NCBI GenBank assembly: GCA_934589325.1
Contig: CAKTNU010000110.1
Coordinates: 1-6,414 of the forward strand
Reading direction: 5' to 3'
Source: an uncultured Oscillospiraceae bacterium
GTDB lineage: Bacteria > Bacillota_A > Clostridia > Oscillospirales > Oscillospiraceae
Length of the DNA stretch: 6,414 bases
Shown here: positions 1 to 5,695 of the stretch, in pieces
Numbering within the stretch: position 1 is the first letter of the stretch
How the letters are laid out: each line of letters opens with the position of its first letter
Notes under the pieces: generated by a model
Databases searched by the model: none
Seen by the model: the letters and a program-made list of their open reading frames with translations, nothing else
Told to the model about the DNA's origin: nothing
Position numbers and translations under genes: made by a program

Positions 1-1895
1 ACTCAGCAGTTATGGCCGACGGCATGCGCGGCGCGAAGCCCGTTCTGTTTGCAGAAGGCAAATATGATGACAGCGCGAAATTATACTACACCTCGGCCGA
101 GTCTGCGTCCGGACTCACCCCGCTTGACGGCGATCTGAGCCGTGCAGTGGACGAAGCCTCATATGTGCAGCTCCCGTGGCTCGTGCGGCTTACTACATCT
201 GTCAGCGGAGGGCTTGTCGAGCAGCTGCATGTCACGATCCCTGACGATGGGCAGAGCGTCCACACGCTCCATTACCTGCCGCCGGAGGTCTCCATAGGGA
301 AAATTGCCGTATATGTAATGGAAAACGGCCGCTGGAGCAAAGCCGATACGACACAGTTCGGCAGCTATCTCAGCTTCGATGTCAGCGGTTCCGATGTTGA
401 CATTGCTGCGGTATCCGTTATCAGCGTTTGGTGGCTATGGGGCGTGCTGGCGCTTGTCGTCCTTGCAATTACGGCCACGATAATCGCTTCCGTTAAGAAG
501 CACAGGCGCCGCAGGCTCACCCGCGCAGCCGCGAAGACTGACGGGCAGGCGGAGAACACCTCCCAGACCGCAGAAGACGCTCAGGCGCAGGGCAAAAAGC
601 ATCGCCGGAAGCCCGCGGTCATGATCGTGGTCATCCTCGTATGCGCACTTGCCGCCGCTGCGGTGCTGCTCTTGCCGCGGCTCGCCGCGAGAATTGCACC
701 GTATAAGGCGCTTGCGGAGCTTGAGCGGGCACAGGAGCTTTCGATGAACGTGACGACGGACGGTACGCTCGGAGACGCGGAGCTTCACACTGTCGTGCCG
801 GTCGAGGTCCGGAACGACGGGAGCAGCCGTATAACCCGTGCAATGCTCGAAAATGTGCCGCTCTATTATTCAAACGATATGCTTATTCTTGAAAACGGCA
901 AGGCCTACGGCATCGGCAGTATGTTCCCGGATTATTCATCGCTGCTTGGGAATATCGCAGAGCTGTACAGGAGCACCGAATATACGAGTGCCGGGGATAG
1001 CTGCACCGTCAGTATCAGCGGAGCACAGGCAGCAGAGCTGCTGAAGCTCCTATGCCCAGCGCTCAGCGGAAACGTGGAATCGATAGCTGACGCCTATGCC
1101 GAAACCGTCATTGAAAACGGTGCCGTGAGCAGCATCACAGTCTCCGCCTCCGGAAGCATGGACGGCGCAGCGTTCGAGATCAGTGCGGTCATTGACGGAA
1201 TCACGCACTCCGCAAACTTTGACATTCCCGAGAAGGTGTCTCTCGCCGCCGCAAAGGACAACGCATCGGAGCTGCCCGAGATAAGCAGCGATCTTTTCCG
1301 CATCGTTTCGGCGTGGGCAGAGCTTGACGGGCGCGAGAGCATTGTATCGTCGCTCCGCCTGTCCGCTGACTGCGGCCCCGTCGTCCTCAATACGTCGCTG
1401 GATGTCAGCTCTCGCGAGTATGACGGCAAGCGTATCTACTGCGTCGGCAAGAACGATCTTAAGCTCTATACCGACGGCAGCGCTGTCGTGAACGCGAACG
1501 GCACCGGTGTTACCGATGAAGAGAGCCAGCTTGCCGACAGCGCGAACCTGCTGGACGCGGTGTATCTTGCCTGTCTCAACGGCGACATAAGCGCCGCGCA
1601 GGACGGGGAGAAATATACCTACACCGTCGCACTCAACGGAGACGGCATCGCGCAGCTTGTGGAGATCATATCCCCGGACGCCTCAGAGCTGGACGCAGAT
1701 TTTGCTTACGGTACGGTGAGCATTACTATTGATGACGGCAGTATCACCGGACTGTCCGTCAGATGCACGGGCACCATGCAGGTAGTGCTGGTAGAGACCG
1801 CGGTGTCGGTCTCCGCGGATGTCGAAATACAAAACGGCAGCGCGACACAGTTCCCGGAAAAAGCCGTCAGTGCACTGACGCAGAAAATAGGATAA
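1..1895 (+). CDS. Large membrane protein of unknown function with duplicated C-terminal extracellular domain (5' end outside window)
   Basis: I do not recognise a named family. The frame is open to the window edge, and the ATG at 12 has no ribosome binding site, so the gene almost certainly begins upstream. Residues below count from that ATG (627 to the TAA at 1893-1895). Residues 1-133 are beta-rich and resemble the C-terminal domain of Firmicutes surface proteins (GKIAVYVMENGRW around 96-108). TM1 is about 137-161 and is followed by KKHRRRR. A hydrophilic loop with a second basic cluster, KKHRRK (195-200), leads to TM2 at about 202-226. By the positive-inside rule the loop is cytoplasmic and both flanks are outside, which implies a signal peptide upstream. 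Residues 231-410 and 430-612 look like two diverged copies of one domain: for example GDSCTVSISG and a Leu-rich helix ending LLCP in copy 1 match GEKYTYTVALNG and a helix ending IISP in copy 2. Ligand, enzyme activity and pathway are unknown. The gene converges on the sigma operon. Confidence is high that it is coding and low for any function. Confidence 0.85.
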   Translation, partial: SAVMADGMRGAKPVLFAEGKYDDSAKLYYTSAESASGLTPLDGDLSRAVDEASYVQLPWLVRLTTSVSGGLVEQLHVTIPDDGQSVHTLHYLPPEVSIGKIAVYVMENGRWSKADTTQFGSYLSFDVSGSDVDIAAVSVISVWWLWGVLALVVLAITATIIASVKKHRRRRLTRAAAKTDGQAENTSQTAEDAQAQGKKHRRKPAVMIVVILVCALAAAAVLLLPRLAARIAPYKALAELERAQELSMNVTTDGTLGDAELHTVVPVEVRNDGSSRITRAMLENVPLYYSNDMLILENGKAYGIGSMFPDYSSLLGNIAELYRSTEYTSAGDSCTVSISGAQAAELLKLLCPALSGNVESIADAYAETVIENGAVSSITVSASGSMDGAAFEISAVIDGITHSANFDIPEKVSLAAAKDNASELPEISSDLFRIVSAWAELDGRESIVSSLRLSADCGPVVLNTSLDVSSREYDGKRIYCVGKNDLKLYTDGSAVVNANGTGVTDEESQLADSANLLDAVYLACLNGDISAAQDGEKYTYTVALNGDGIAQLVEIISPDASELDADFAYGTVSITIDDGSITGLSVRCTGTMQVVLVETAVSVSADVEIQNGSATQFPEKAVSALTQKIG

Positions 1896-1903
1896 CACAC
1901 CAT

Positions 1904-1943
1904 GCTCAAATCCCCACCGGGCTTTTCCGGTGGGGATTTGAGC
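1904..1943. terminator. Perfect 17-bp inverted repeat between convergent genes, candidate bidirectional terminator
   Basis: Left arm 1904-1920 is GCTCAAATCCCCACCGG, the loop is GCTTTT, and right arm 1927-1943 is the exact reverse complement. It begins 8 bases after the stop codon of the plus-strand membrane protein and faces the end of the minus-strand anti-sigma operon, the usual place for a shared terminator. The arms carry AAAT...ATTT at the outer end, but no real U-run follows on either strand, so intrinsic termination is inferred from position and stability and not from a textbook motif. The annotated stop of the anti-sigma ORF (TGA at 1908-1906) lies inside the left arm. Confidence 0.65.
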
Positions 1944-2385
1944 TGCTTACACTATTATGCTTGCCATCTACTTGATCGCTTGTGCGTGCGCTAATGCAGT
2001 CCTGTCGCTCCGCATGGATCTCATAGTTTGCATGTGGCAGTTGTTCTTGACCTTCTGAATCCGCGTCCGCCGCTGCTTCAACGCGCTCCGGCGCCGGATG
2101 TACTGCCGCATCCCGCCGCTGGCGCTCCTCAGTCTCGGTTATTTCCAGCAGCTGGCGCAGCGCCTCAAGCTCGCTGTCAATGCGTTCGCTCCGCAGATAC
2201 CCCGCCGCATATGCCGCGGCACCGAGGGCGATTAGGAGCGCCGCTATTACGGCCGCGGCGAGCAGCGTCCATACCGGCCTATGCACCGCAGTGCCATGTG
2301 CAGGCCGCATTGAATCGAGCGCACTGTTGATATATTCATTATTCGCATATGAGATCGCCTCAAAAATTTTTATGCCGTTATTCAT
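1906..2385 (-). CDS. Single-pass membrane protein, putative anti-sigma factor partner of the upstream ECF sigma
   Basis: This 159-residue protein probably binds and inhibits the ECF sigma encoded just upstream. Residues 1-37 are a short cytoplasmic part starting MNNGIKIFEAISYANNEYI, which resembles the N-termini of small membrane proteins that follow ECF sigma genes in Clostridia. One strong transmembrane segment, rich in Ala, Leu and Ile, covers about 38-63. A charged stretch likely to be helical or coiled-coil follows (about 65-92). The ATG (2385-2383) overlaps the sigma TGA as ATGA, and GGAAGGTG (2400-2393) is its ribosome binding site, so the two are translationally coupled. No ZAS zinc motif (HxxxCxxC) is present. 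From residue 92 the third-position GC falls from about three quarters to about half, and the protein becomes featureless and ends inside the 1904-1943 hairpin. A second frame is open from 2111 to a TAG at 1970-1968, so the native 3' end may be frameshifted. The anti-sigma role is inferred from topology and context. Confidence 0.75.
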   Translation of the reverse strand: MNNGIKIFEAISYANNEYINSALDSMRPAHGTAVHRPVWTLLAAAVIAALLIALGAAAYAAGYLRSERIDSELEALRQLLEITETEERQRRDAAVHPAPERVEAAADADSEGQEQLPHANYEIHAERQDCISARTSDQVDGKHNSVSSSNPHRKSPVGI

Positions 2386-2936
2386 ATTATGACACCTTCC
2401 CGCTCAAGATATTTTTTAAGATCACGCCGCAGACGCATCAACCGCTGCGCAAGCGCGTTTGGGGAGACGCCGCTGCTCTTCGCGATCTCGGCCACACTCT
2501 GAGCCGCCCAGTAACGCCGCATGAACAGCGTGCGTTTGCCTTCATCCAGCTCTGCGAGCCATGCGTTTATAAGTCTGCCCAGCTCCTTCGCATCCGCAAG
2601 CTGCTCTGGGCTGTGTTCGTCCGGGATGCACTCATCAAGCTCGCTCAGCAGCACAGTCATACCGCTGCGTTTCTTTGAACACCGGCTGCGCCAACGGTCT
2701 ATCGCAAGATTGCGCGTGACCTTTGCAAGCCAGAGCCGAAGCTGCCCGGGACGCTCCGGCGGAATACTTTCCCACGCCCGGATGTATGTATCGCTGGTAC
2801 ATTCCTCCGCGTCCTCGCGCACGCCCAGTATGTTCATTGCCACACTGCGGCAGTATGCACCGTATTTTCGGTCCGTCTCTGCAACCGCCTGTTCATCCCG
2901 CCGCCAATAGAGCTCGATTATCTCCTTATCGTCCAC
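2382..2936 (-). CDS. ECF-type RNA polymerase sigma factor (sigma-70 family), 184 aa
   Basis: An alternative sigma factor directing RNA polymerase to a specific regulon. The start chosen is GTG at 2936, because AGAGGAGGGG (2950-2941) sits right before it at good spacing. A longer reading from GTG 2978 has no such site and adds 14 residues unlike the family. Residues 1-90 are region 2: MDDKEIIELYWRRDEQAV, then EDAEECTSDTYIRAWESIPP (41-60, core-binding helix), then LAKVTRNLAIDRWRSR (70-85, the -10 recognition part). Residues about 86-125 are a short linker, with no region 3. Residues 126-178 are region 4, with the helix-turn-helix VAEIAKSSGVSPNALAQRLM (148-167). The EECT-DTY-AW-SIPP pattern matches a common Clostridia ECF group. 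The downstream membrane protein overlaps by 4 bp and is the likely anti-sigma. An extended -10 element at 3010-3018 is the probable promoter. The regulon and signal cannot be told from this window. Confidence 0.95.
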   Translation of the reverse strand: MDDKEIIELYWRRDEQAVAETDRKYGAYCRSVAMNILGVREDAEECTSDTYIRAWESIPPERPGQLRLWLAKVTRNLAIDRWRSRCSKKRSGMTVLLSELDECIPDEHSPEQLADAKELGRLINAWLAELDEGKRTLFMRRYWAAQSVAEIAKSSGVSPNALAQRLMRLRRDLKKYLEREGVII

Positions 2937-2940
2937 GCTT

Positions 2941-2950
2941 CCCCTCCTCT
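2941..2950 (-). promoter_or_regulatory. Strong Shine-Dalgarno that fixes the sigma factor start
   Basis: On the minus strand AGAGGAGGGG is followed by AAGC and then GTG at 2936. This purine-rich match to the 16S rRNA tail lies inside the longer possible reading frame from 2978, where it would be coding. It is the main reason for the 184-residue start. Confidence 0.85.
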
Positions 2951-3009
2951 GTGTTTTCAGGCTCTCACCATTAAACACGGATTTTTTGAGCGGATATTAC
3001 ACAAAATTT

Positions 3010-3018
3010 ATTATAACA
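3010..3018 (-). promoter_or_regulatory. Extended -10 promoter for the sigma/anti-sigma operon
   Basis: The minus strand reads TGTTATAAT (3018-3010), a perfect TATAAT with the TGn extension. Transcription would start near 3003, giving a leader of about 65 bases before the GTG at 2936. At 17-18 bp spacing there is no good -35; that position falls inside the nagA terminator hairpin. An extended -10 can work without a strong -35, so a housekeeping promoter is plausible. Self-activation by the ECF sigma from another element is not excluded. Confidence 0.55.
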
Positions 3019-3024
3019 TTAAAT

Positions 3025-3054
3025 TTCAGGAGGATGCATACACATCCTCCTGAA
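3025..3054 (-). terminator. Rho-independent-type terminator downstream of nagA
   Basis: A perfect 12-bp stem, TTCAGGAGGATG / CATCCTCCTGAA, with a 6-base loop, begins 25 bases after the nagA stop (TAA 3082-3080). On the minus strand it is followed by ATTTAATGTTATAAT, which is A/T-rich but not a pure U-run. Position and stem stability support termination of the ferredoxin-nagA transcript just before the sigma operon promoter. Confidence 0.7.
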
Positions 3055-3079
3055 TCCGGATATCCATTATATTTATAGC

Positions 3080-4189
3080 TTACAGGCTCCCGTTTATCAG
3101 CTCTCCGTCGATGAATGTGGCTTTGATGTTCAGCTCGTCATCAAGCAGCAGCAGGTCGGCTGCCTTGCCCTTCTCTATAGAACCTATGTTGTCAAAGCTG
3201 CTTATCGCCTTGGCAGGCGCCTCCGTCAGGGCATATATCGCGTCCTCGAGCGGTATGCCGTATGACACGACGTTTTTCAGTTCCTGATGCAGATTTGTCG
3301 AAGAGCCGGCAAGCGTGCCGTCCAGCAGCGTGGCACGGCCGTTCTTGACGACGATCGGCTGACCGGCAAGGTCATAATTTCCGTCGCAAAGTCCGGCACA
3401 GCGGAGCGAATCACTGATTATTATCATCTTTTTTCCGAACATGCGGTACACGGCATTTATCACGGCAGGGTGGATATGCAGCCCGTCACAGATGAGCTCG
3501 ACCTCCGCTCCCGCCGTCAGTGCCGCGCCGATGAGCCCCGGCTCACGGTGGTGCAGCGGCTGCATGGCATTGAAAAGGTGCGTTGCCTGCGTTGCTCCGG
3601 CCTCGAATCCGGCCATTGCGGTATCGTAGTCGGCGGTAGTATGACCGAGCGACACCGCGCAGACCTTTGACGCCTCACGTATAAAGTCCAGCGCACCGTC
3701 AAGCTCCGGCGCCATGGTGATTATTTTCAGCTTGCCGCCGCTCAGCTCGCTCATGCGGTGGAACAGGTCTATATCCGGCATGCGGATATTCTCCGCCTTC
3801 TGTGCGCCGCGCTTTTTGTATGACACAAACGGCCCTTCAAGATGCACGCCCGCACACTTTGCCTGTGCGCCGCGGCGCTCATAGCCGCGTATATTGCGCA
3901 TCGACTGCGCAAGCTCGTCCTCGGCTATGGTCATTGTCGTGTAGCAGAACGATGTCACGCCGTGCGCAGCGTAATAGCCCGCAAGCGCCGGTATCTCGTC
4001 GGCGCGGCAGTCGCTCGCGTCATAGCCGATGGCACCGTGGGTATGAATGTCAATAAACCCCGGGACCAGGTATGCGCCATGCACATCCAGACCGTCTACG
4101 GCGTCAAAGCCGATTATTTTGTCGGAAAATTCAATGGATGAGCGTTCAAAGCGCCCGTTTCTGTAAACTCTCGCATTGCTTATCTTCAT
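3080..4189 (-). CDS. nagA: N-acetylglucosamine-6-phosphate deacetylase
   Basis: Cytoplasmic amidohydrolase converting N-acetylglucosamine-6-phosphate to glucosamine-6-phosphate and acetate, in amino-sugar use and cell-wall recycling. At 369 residues it is close to the usual length, and all family landmarks are present: PGFIDIHTHG (43-52) with metal-type histidines 49 and 51, HLEGPF (116-121) with metal ligand Glu118, GHTTA (182-186) with His183, ATHLFNAM (202-209) with His204, DGLHIHP (235-241) in the substrate-binding loop, ISDSL (258-262) with catalytic Asp260, and TLAGS (292-296). The end has the typical IEKGKAADLLLLD strand (338-350). The start is ATG 4189, supported by GGAGGGAGGG at 4206-4197. 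It lies 36 bp after the flavodoxin/ferredoxin gene on the same strand, and a terminator follows. No nagB, GlcNAc transporter or NagR regulator gene is in the window. It appears intact. Confidence 0.97.
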   Translation of the reverse strand: MKISNARVYRNGRFERSSIEFSDKIIGFDAVDGLDVHGAYLVPGFIDIHTHGAIGYDASDCRADEIPALAGYYAAHGVTSFCYTTMTIAEDELAQSMRNIRGYERRGAQAKCAGVHLEGPFVSYKKRGAQKAENIRMPDIDLFHRMSELSGGKLKIITMAPELDGALDFIREASKVCAVSLGHTTADYDTAMAGFEAGATQATHLFNAMQPLHHREPGLIGAALTAGAEVELICDGLHIHPAVINAVYRMFGKKMIIISDSLRCAGLCDGNYDLAGQPIVVKNGRATLLDGTLAGSSTNLHQELKNVVSYGIPLEDAIYALTEAPAKAISSFDNIGSIEKGKAADLLLLDDELNIKATFIDGELINGSL

Positions 4190-4203
4190 GAATGATCCCT
4201 CCC

Positions 4204-4220
4204 TCCGGCACAGAGCCGGA
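4204..4220 (-). promoter_or_regulatory. Small stem-loop abutting the nagA ribosome binding site
   Basis: TCCGGC (4220-4215 on the minus strand), loop TCTGT, GCCGGA (4209-4204) form a 6-bp GC-rich stem between the ferredoxin gene and nagA. Its last three bases are the first three of the nagA Shine-Dalgarno (4206-4197), but most of that site stays free. It could weakly tune nagA translation or mark a processing site. There is no U-run, so it is not a terminator. The role is inferred. Confidence 0.35.
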
Positions 4221-4225
4221 TGAAA

Positions 4226-4963
4226 TTACAGATAGAAGCTCGGCGACTTCCGACCGGCGCACATTTTCAGCAGCGCGGCCGATACCGCAAGCTGCGCGGC
4301 CTTCGGCACGCTGCGCGCTCCGAAGGGACATACCGTTACGCAGCGCATACAGCTGATGCACTTTGTCTTATCCGGCTTTCTCGGGTCGCCCTGATCTATG
4401 GCTCCCGCAGGACATTCTGCCGAGCAGGTACCGCAGCCAGAGCAATGTATTCCGGAGCTTGGGTAGAGCGGCAGCCCCTTGTATTCCTTATAGTCATGAC
4501 TGCCGGGCATAGGCACATCGCGCAGAGTCTCGCGAGTCATGAGCGAAGTCAGGAAGCTCTTGAGCTGGGCTATGTCCTTCTCGTCCGGACGGCCTGCGCC
4601 GAAGCGTCTGTCCAGCGAGTGAGGAGCTACCATCTCCGCCCCGCCGACAACGCGGAAGCCGTTCTTCTTACACAGATCCGCCATTTCCTGAAGCGCATCG
4701 TCGACCGCACGGTTGCCGTATACGGCAACGGGCACTATCGGCGTATTGTCGCCGCGGACGTCCTTCATACGTCGGTACATGGGCGCGGGAATACGGCCGC
4801 CATAGACCGGGAAGCAGAGGAAAACAAGCATGTCGGAATCAAAACTCATGTCAAAGTCGAACACGGTGATATCCGCGGTCTCGGCCTTGAGCTCGGATGC
4901 AATGAGCTTGGCGACATGCTCAGTCCCGCCGGTGGGACTGAAGTAGAGAACGATAGGTTTCAT
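4226..4963 (-). CDS. Flavodoxin-like / two-[4Fe-4S] ferredoxin fusion protein (EFR1-type)
   Basis: A cytoplasmic electron-transfer protein joining an FMN-binding flavodoxin domain to a bacterial-type ferredoxin, a 245-residue architecture common in anaerobic Clostridia. The N-terminal half has the flavodoxin phosphate loop SPTGGT (9-14) after the first beta strand, the second FMN loop VYGGRIP (53-59), and YGNRAVDDAL (82-91). The C-terminal part has two cluster motifs: CSGCGTCSAECP (Cys174, 177, 180, 184) and CISCMRCVTVCP (Cys202, 205, 208, 212). All eight ligands are present, so two [4Fe-4S] clusters are expected. The start is ATG 4963, with GAGGGG 8 bases before it. A good promoter lies at 5001-5029. 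It precedes nagA by 36 bp and is probably co-transcribed with it, although no direct biochemical link to amino sugars is known to me. Its redox partners are unknown. Confidence 0.93.
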   Translation of the reverse strand: MKPIVLYFSPTGGTEHVAKLIASELKAETADITVFDFDMSFDSDMLVFLCFPVYGGRIPAPMYRRMKDVRGDNTPIVPVAVYGNRAVDDALQEMADLCKKNGFRVVGGAEMVAPHSLDRRFGAGRPDEKDIAQLKSFLTSLMTRETLRDVPMPGSHDYKEYKGLPLYPSSGIHCSGCGTCSAECPAGAIDQGDPRKPDKTKCISCMRCVTVCPFGARSVPKAAQLAVSAALLKMCAGRKSPSFYL

Positions 4964-5000
4964 ATTCTATACCCCTCATAAATTATATAATTATGTTTCA

Positions 5001-5029
5001 AGAATAACACTCTGCGCAGACACCGTCAA
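5001..5029 (-). promoter_or_regulatory. Sigma-A-type promoter for the ferredoxin-nagA unit
   Basis: On the minus strand TTGACG (5029-5024), a 17-bp spacer and TATTCT (5006-5001) match five and four of six consensus bases. A TGn extended -10 (TGTTATTCT) strengthens it. Transcription would start near 4994, 30 bases before ATG 4963. The spacer holds a 10-bp palindrome, TCTGCGCAGA (5020-5011), that could be an operator half or full site. A second TATAAT at 4987-4982 lacks a -35. Confidence 0.65.
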
Positions 5030-5048
5030 TGCCTTGCCTTGGTCATTC

Positions 5049-5630
5049 TTAATTCTCGATGCCGTCAAGGGCTATCTGCGTCCAGGTTTCGAGCCTGTCC
5101 CAATTTCTGCGCAGTTCGGCTGCTGTCGTCCAGCCGCCCTCGAGCTTCTCCGTTTCGCGTACACGCACCTCGCCCTCGACACTCATGGTATAGCACAGGC
5201 CTAGATGCACACTGCCGACGCCGTTGGAGTCGTCGTTTATGAATCCGACCGGGCGCAGTTCTCCGCGGTGCTCTATCTCGACCTCCTCGTCAAGCTCGCG
5301 CTCAAGGCCGCGCATCAGCACGCTCTCGCGGTCCACATCGTCCACAGGGTTTATATGTCCGCCTATGCCTATGGACATCAATCCGTGCAGCCGTGCCTCG
5401 CCGCCCTTTTTGAGCCGCCGGGTCATGAATATTTCATCCCCTCTTCTGAGCACGACATAGGGGATCATCTGCTTGTAGCCCGGATCGTTTTCCGCGTCGG
5501 GGCGAGGGATAAACTCATGCTCGCTGCGTATGATGTCCAGCATCTCTGCGCCGGACTCTGTAATAAGACCGGTACGGCCGGAGATAAATTGCGACAGTTT
5601 TTCAGTTTTAACTACCAATACGTATTCCAT
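5049..5630 (-). CDS. Nudix hydrolase with a divergent Nudix box
   Basis: A probable cytoplasmic, metal-dependent hydrolase of a nucleoside-diphosphate-linked substrate, 193 residues; the substrate is not known. A lead-in of about 50 residues (MEYVLVVKTEKLSQFI) precedes the Nudix fold: PYVVLRRGDEIFMTRR (57-72), GIGGHINPVD (88-97), and the core helix GLERELDEEVEI (108-119) with metal-type glutamates 112, 115 and 116. Compared with GX5EX7REUXEEXGU, the final Gly is Glu118 and the first half is changed. The GGHINPVD form is known in a subset of Firmicutes proteins, often labelled only as Nudix or 'phosphoesterase'. The ATG at 5630 has only a weak AGAGA site before it. It is divergent from the alpha/beta hydrolase across an 80-bp gap. 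The next gene on the same strand is 85 bp away with its own promoter, and no clear terminator lies between, so read-through is possible. Confidence 0.9.
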   Translation of the reverse strand: MEYVLVVKTEKLSQFISGRTGLITESGAEMLDIIRSEHEFIPRPDAENDPGYKQMIPYVVLRRGDEIFMTRRLKKGGEARLHGLMSIGIGGHINPVDDVDRESVLMRGLERELDEEVEIEHRGELRPVGFINDDSNGVGSVHLGLCYTMSVEGEVRVRETEKLEGGWTTAAELRRNWDRLETWTQIALDGIEN

Positions 5631-5646
5631 ATGCGTCTCTTTTCTG

Positions 5647-5675
5647 TTGACTTATTTTTGCTGTGACCTTATAAT
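5647..5675 (+). promoter_or_regulatory. Near-consensus sigma-A promoter for the alpha/beta hydrolase
   Basis: TTGACT (5647-5652), a 17-bp spacer and a perfect TATAAT (5670-5675) give a predicted start near 5682 and a leader of about 29 bases. GGAGG (5697-5701) lies 9 bases before ATG 5711. Its close match suggests strong or constitutive housekeeping expression. Confidence 0.85.
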
Positions 5676-5695
5676 TTATTACATGATAACATAAA
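5668..5695 (-). promoter_or_regulatory. Weak candidate promoter for the Nudix gene
   Basis: On the minus strand TTTATG (5695-5690), a 16-bp spacer and TATAAG (5673-5668) sit about 40 bases before the Nudix ATG. The match is poor at -35. If real, its -10 overlaps the -10 of the opposing promoter, so the two polymerases would compete. This is the best visible candidate in the gap, no more. Confidence 0.25.

Noticed and set aside
621..1895. A separate gene starting at ATG 621 (TM2 acting as a signal anchor) in place of one continuous membrane protein
   Set aside because: The frame continues without a stop from the upstream half, and only a weak GGAAG precedes this ATG. Internal initiation is possible but not supported enough to list as a gene.
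2028..2330. 100-codon plus-strand frame opposite the anti-sigma gene
   Set aside because: Pro/Arg/Ala-rich composition is typical of antisense GC-rich coding DNA, and there is no ribosome binding site or family resemblance.
3287..3670. 127-codon plus-strand frame antisense to nagA
   Set aside because: nagA is intact with all catalytic motifs, and this frame has no ribosome binding site or recognisable domain.
4220..4981. 253-codon open frame on the plus strand running antisense to the whole flavodoxin/ferredoxin gene
   Set aside because: The minus-strand frame has unmistakable FMN and cysteine motifs. The antisense product is Arg/His/Ala-rich with no recognisable domain and no clear ribosome binding site, as expected from the complement of a GC-rich gene.
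4982..4987. Second TATAAT upstream of the ferredoxin gene
   Set aside because: No acceptable -35 at 16-18 bp and no TGn extension; the upstream TTGACG/TATTCT pair is the better promoter.
5205..5666. 153-codon plus-strand frame antisense to the Nudix gene
   Set aside because: It has no motif, and it is the shadow of a conserved Nudix frame. Its end also overlaps the lipase promoter.
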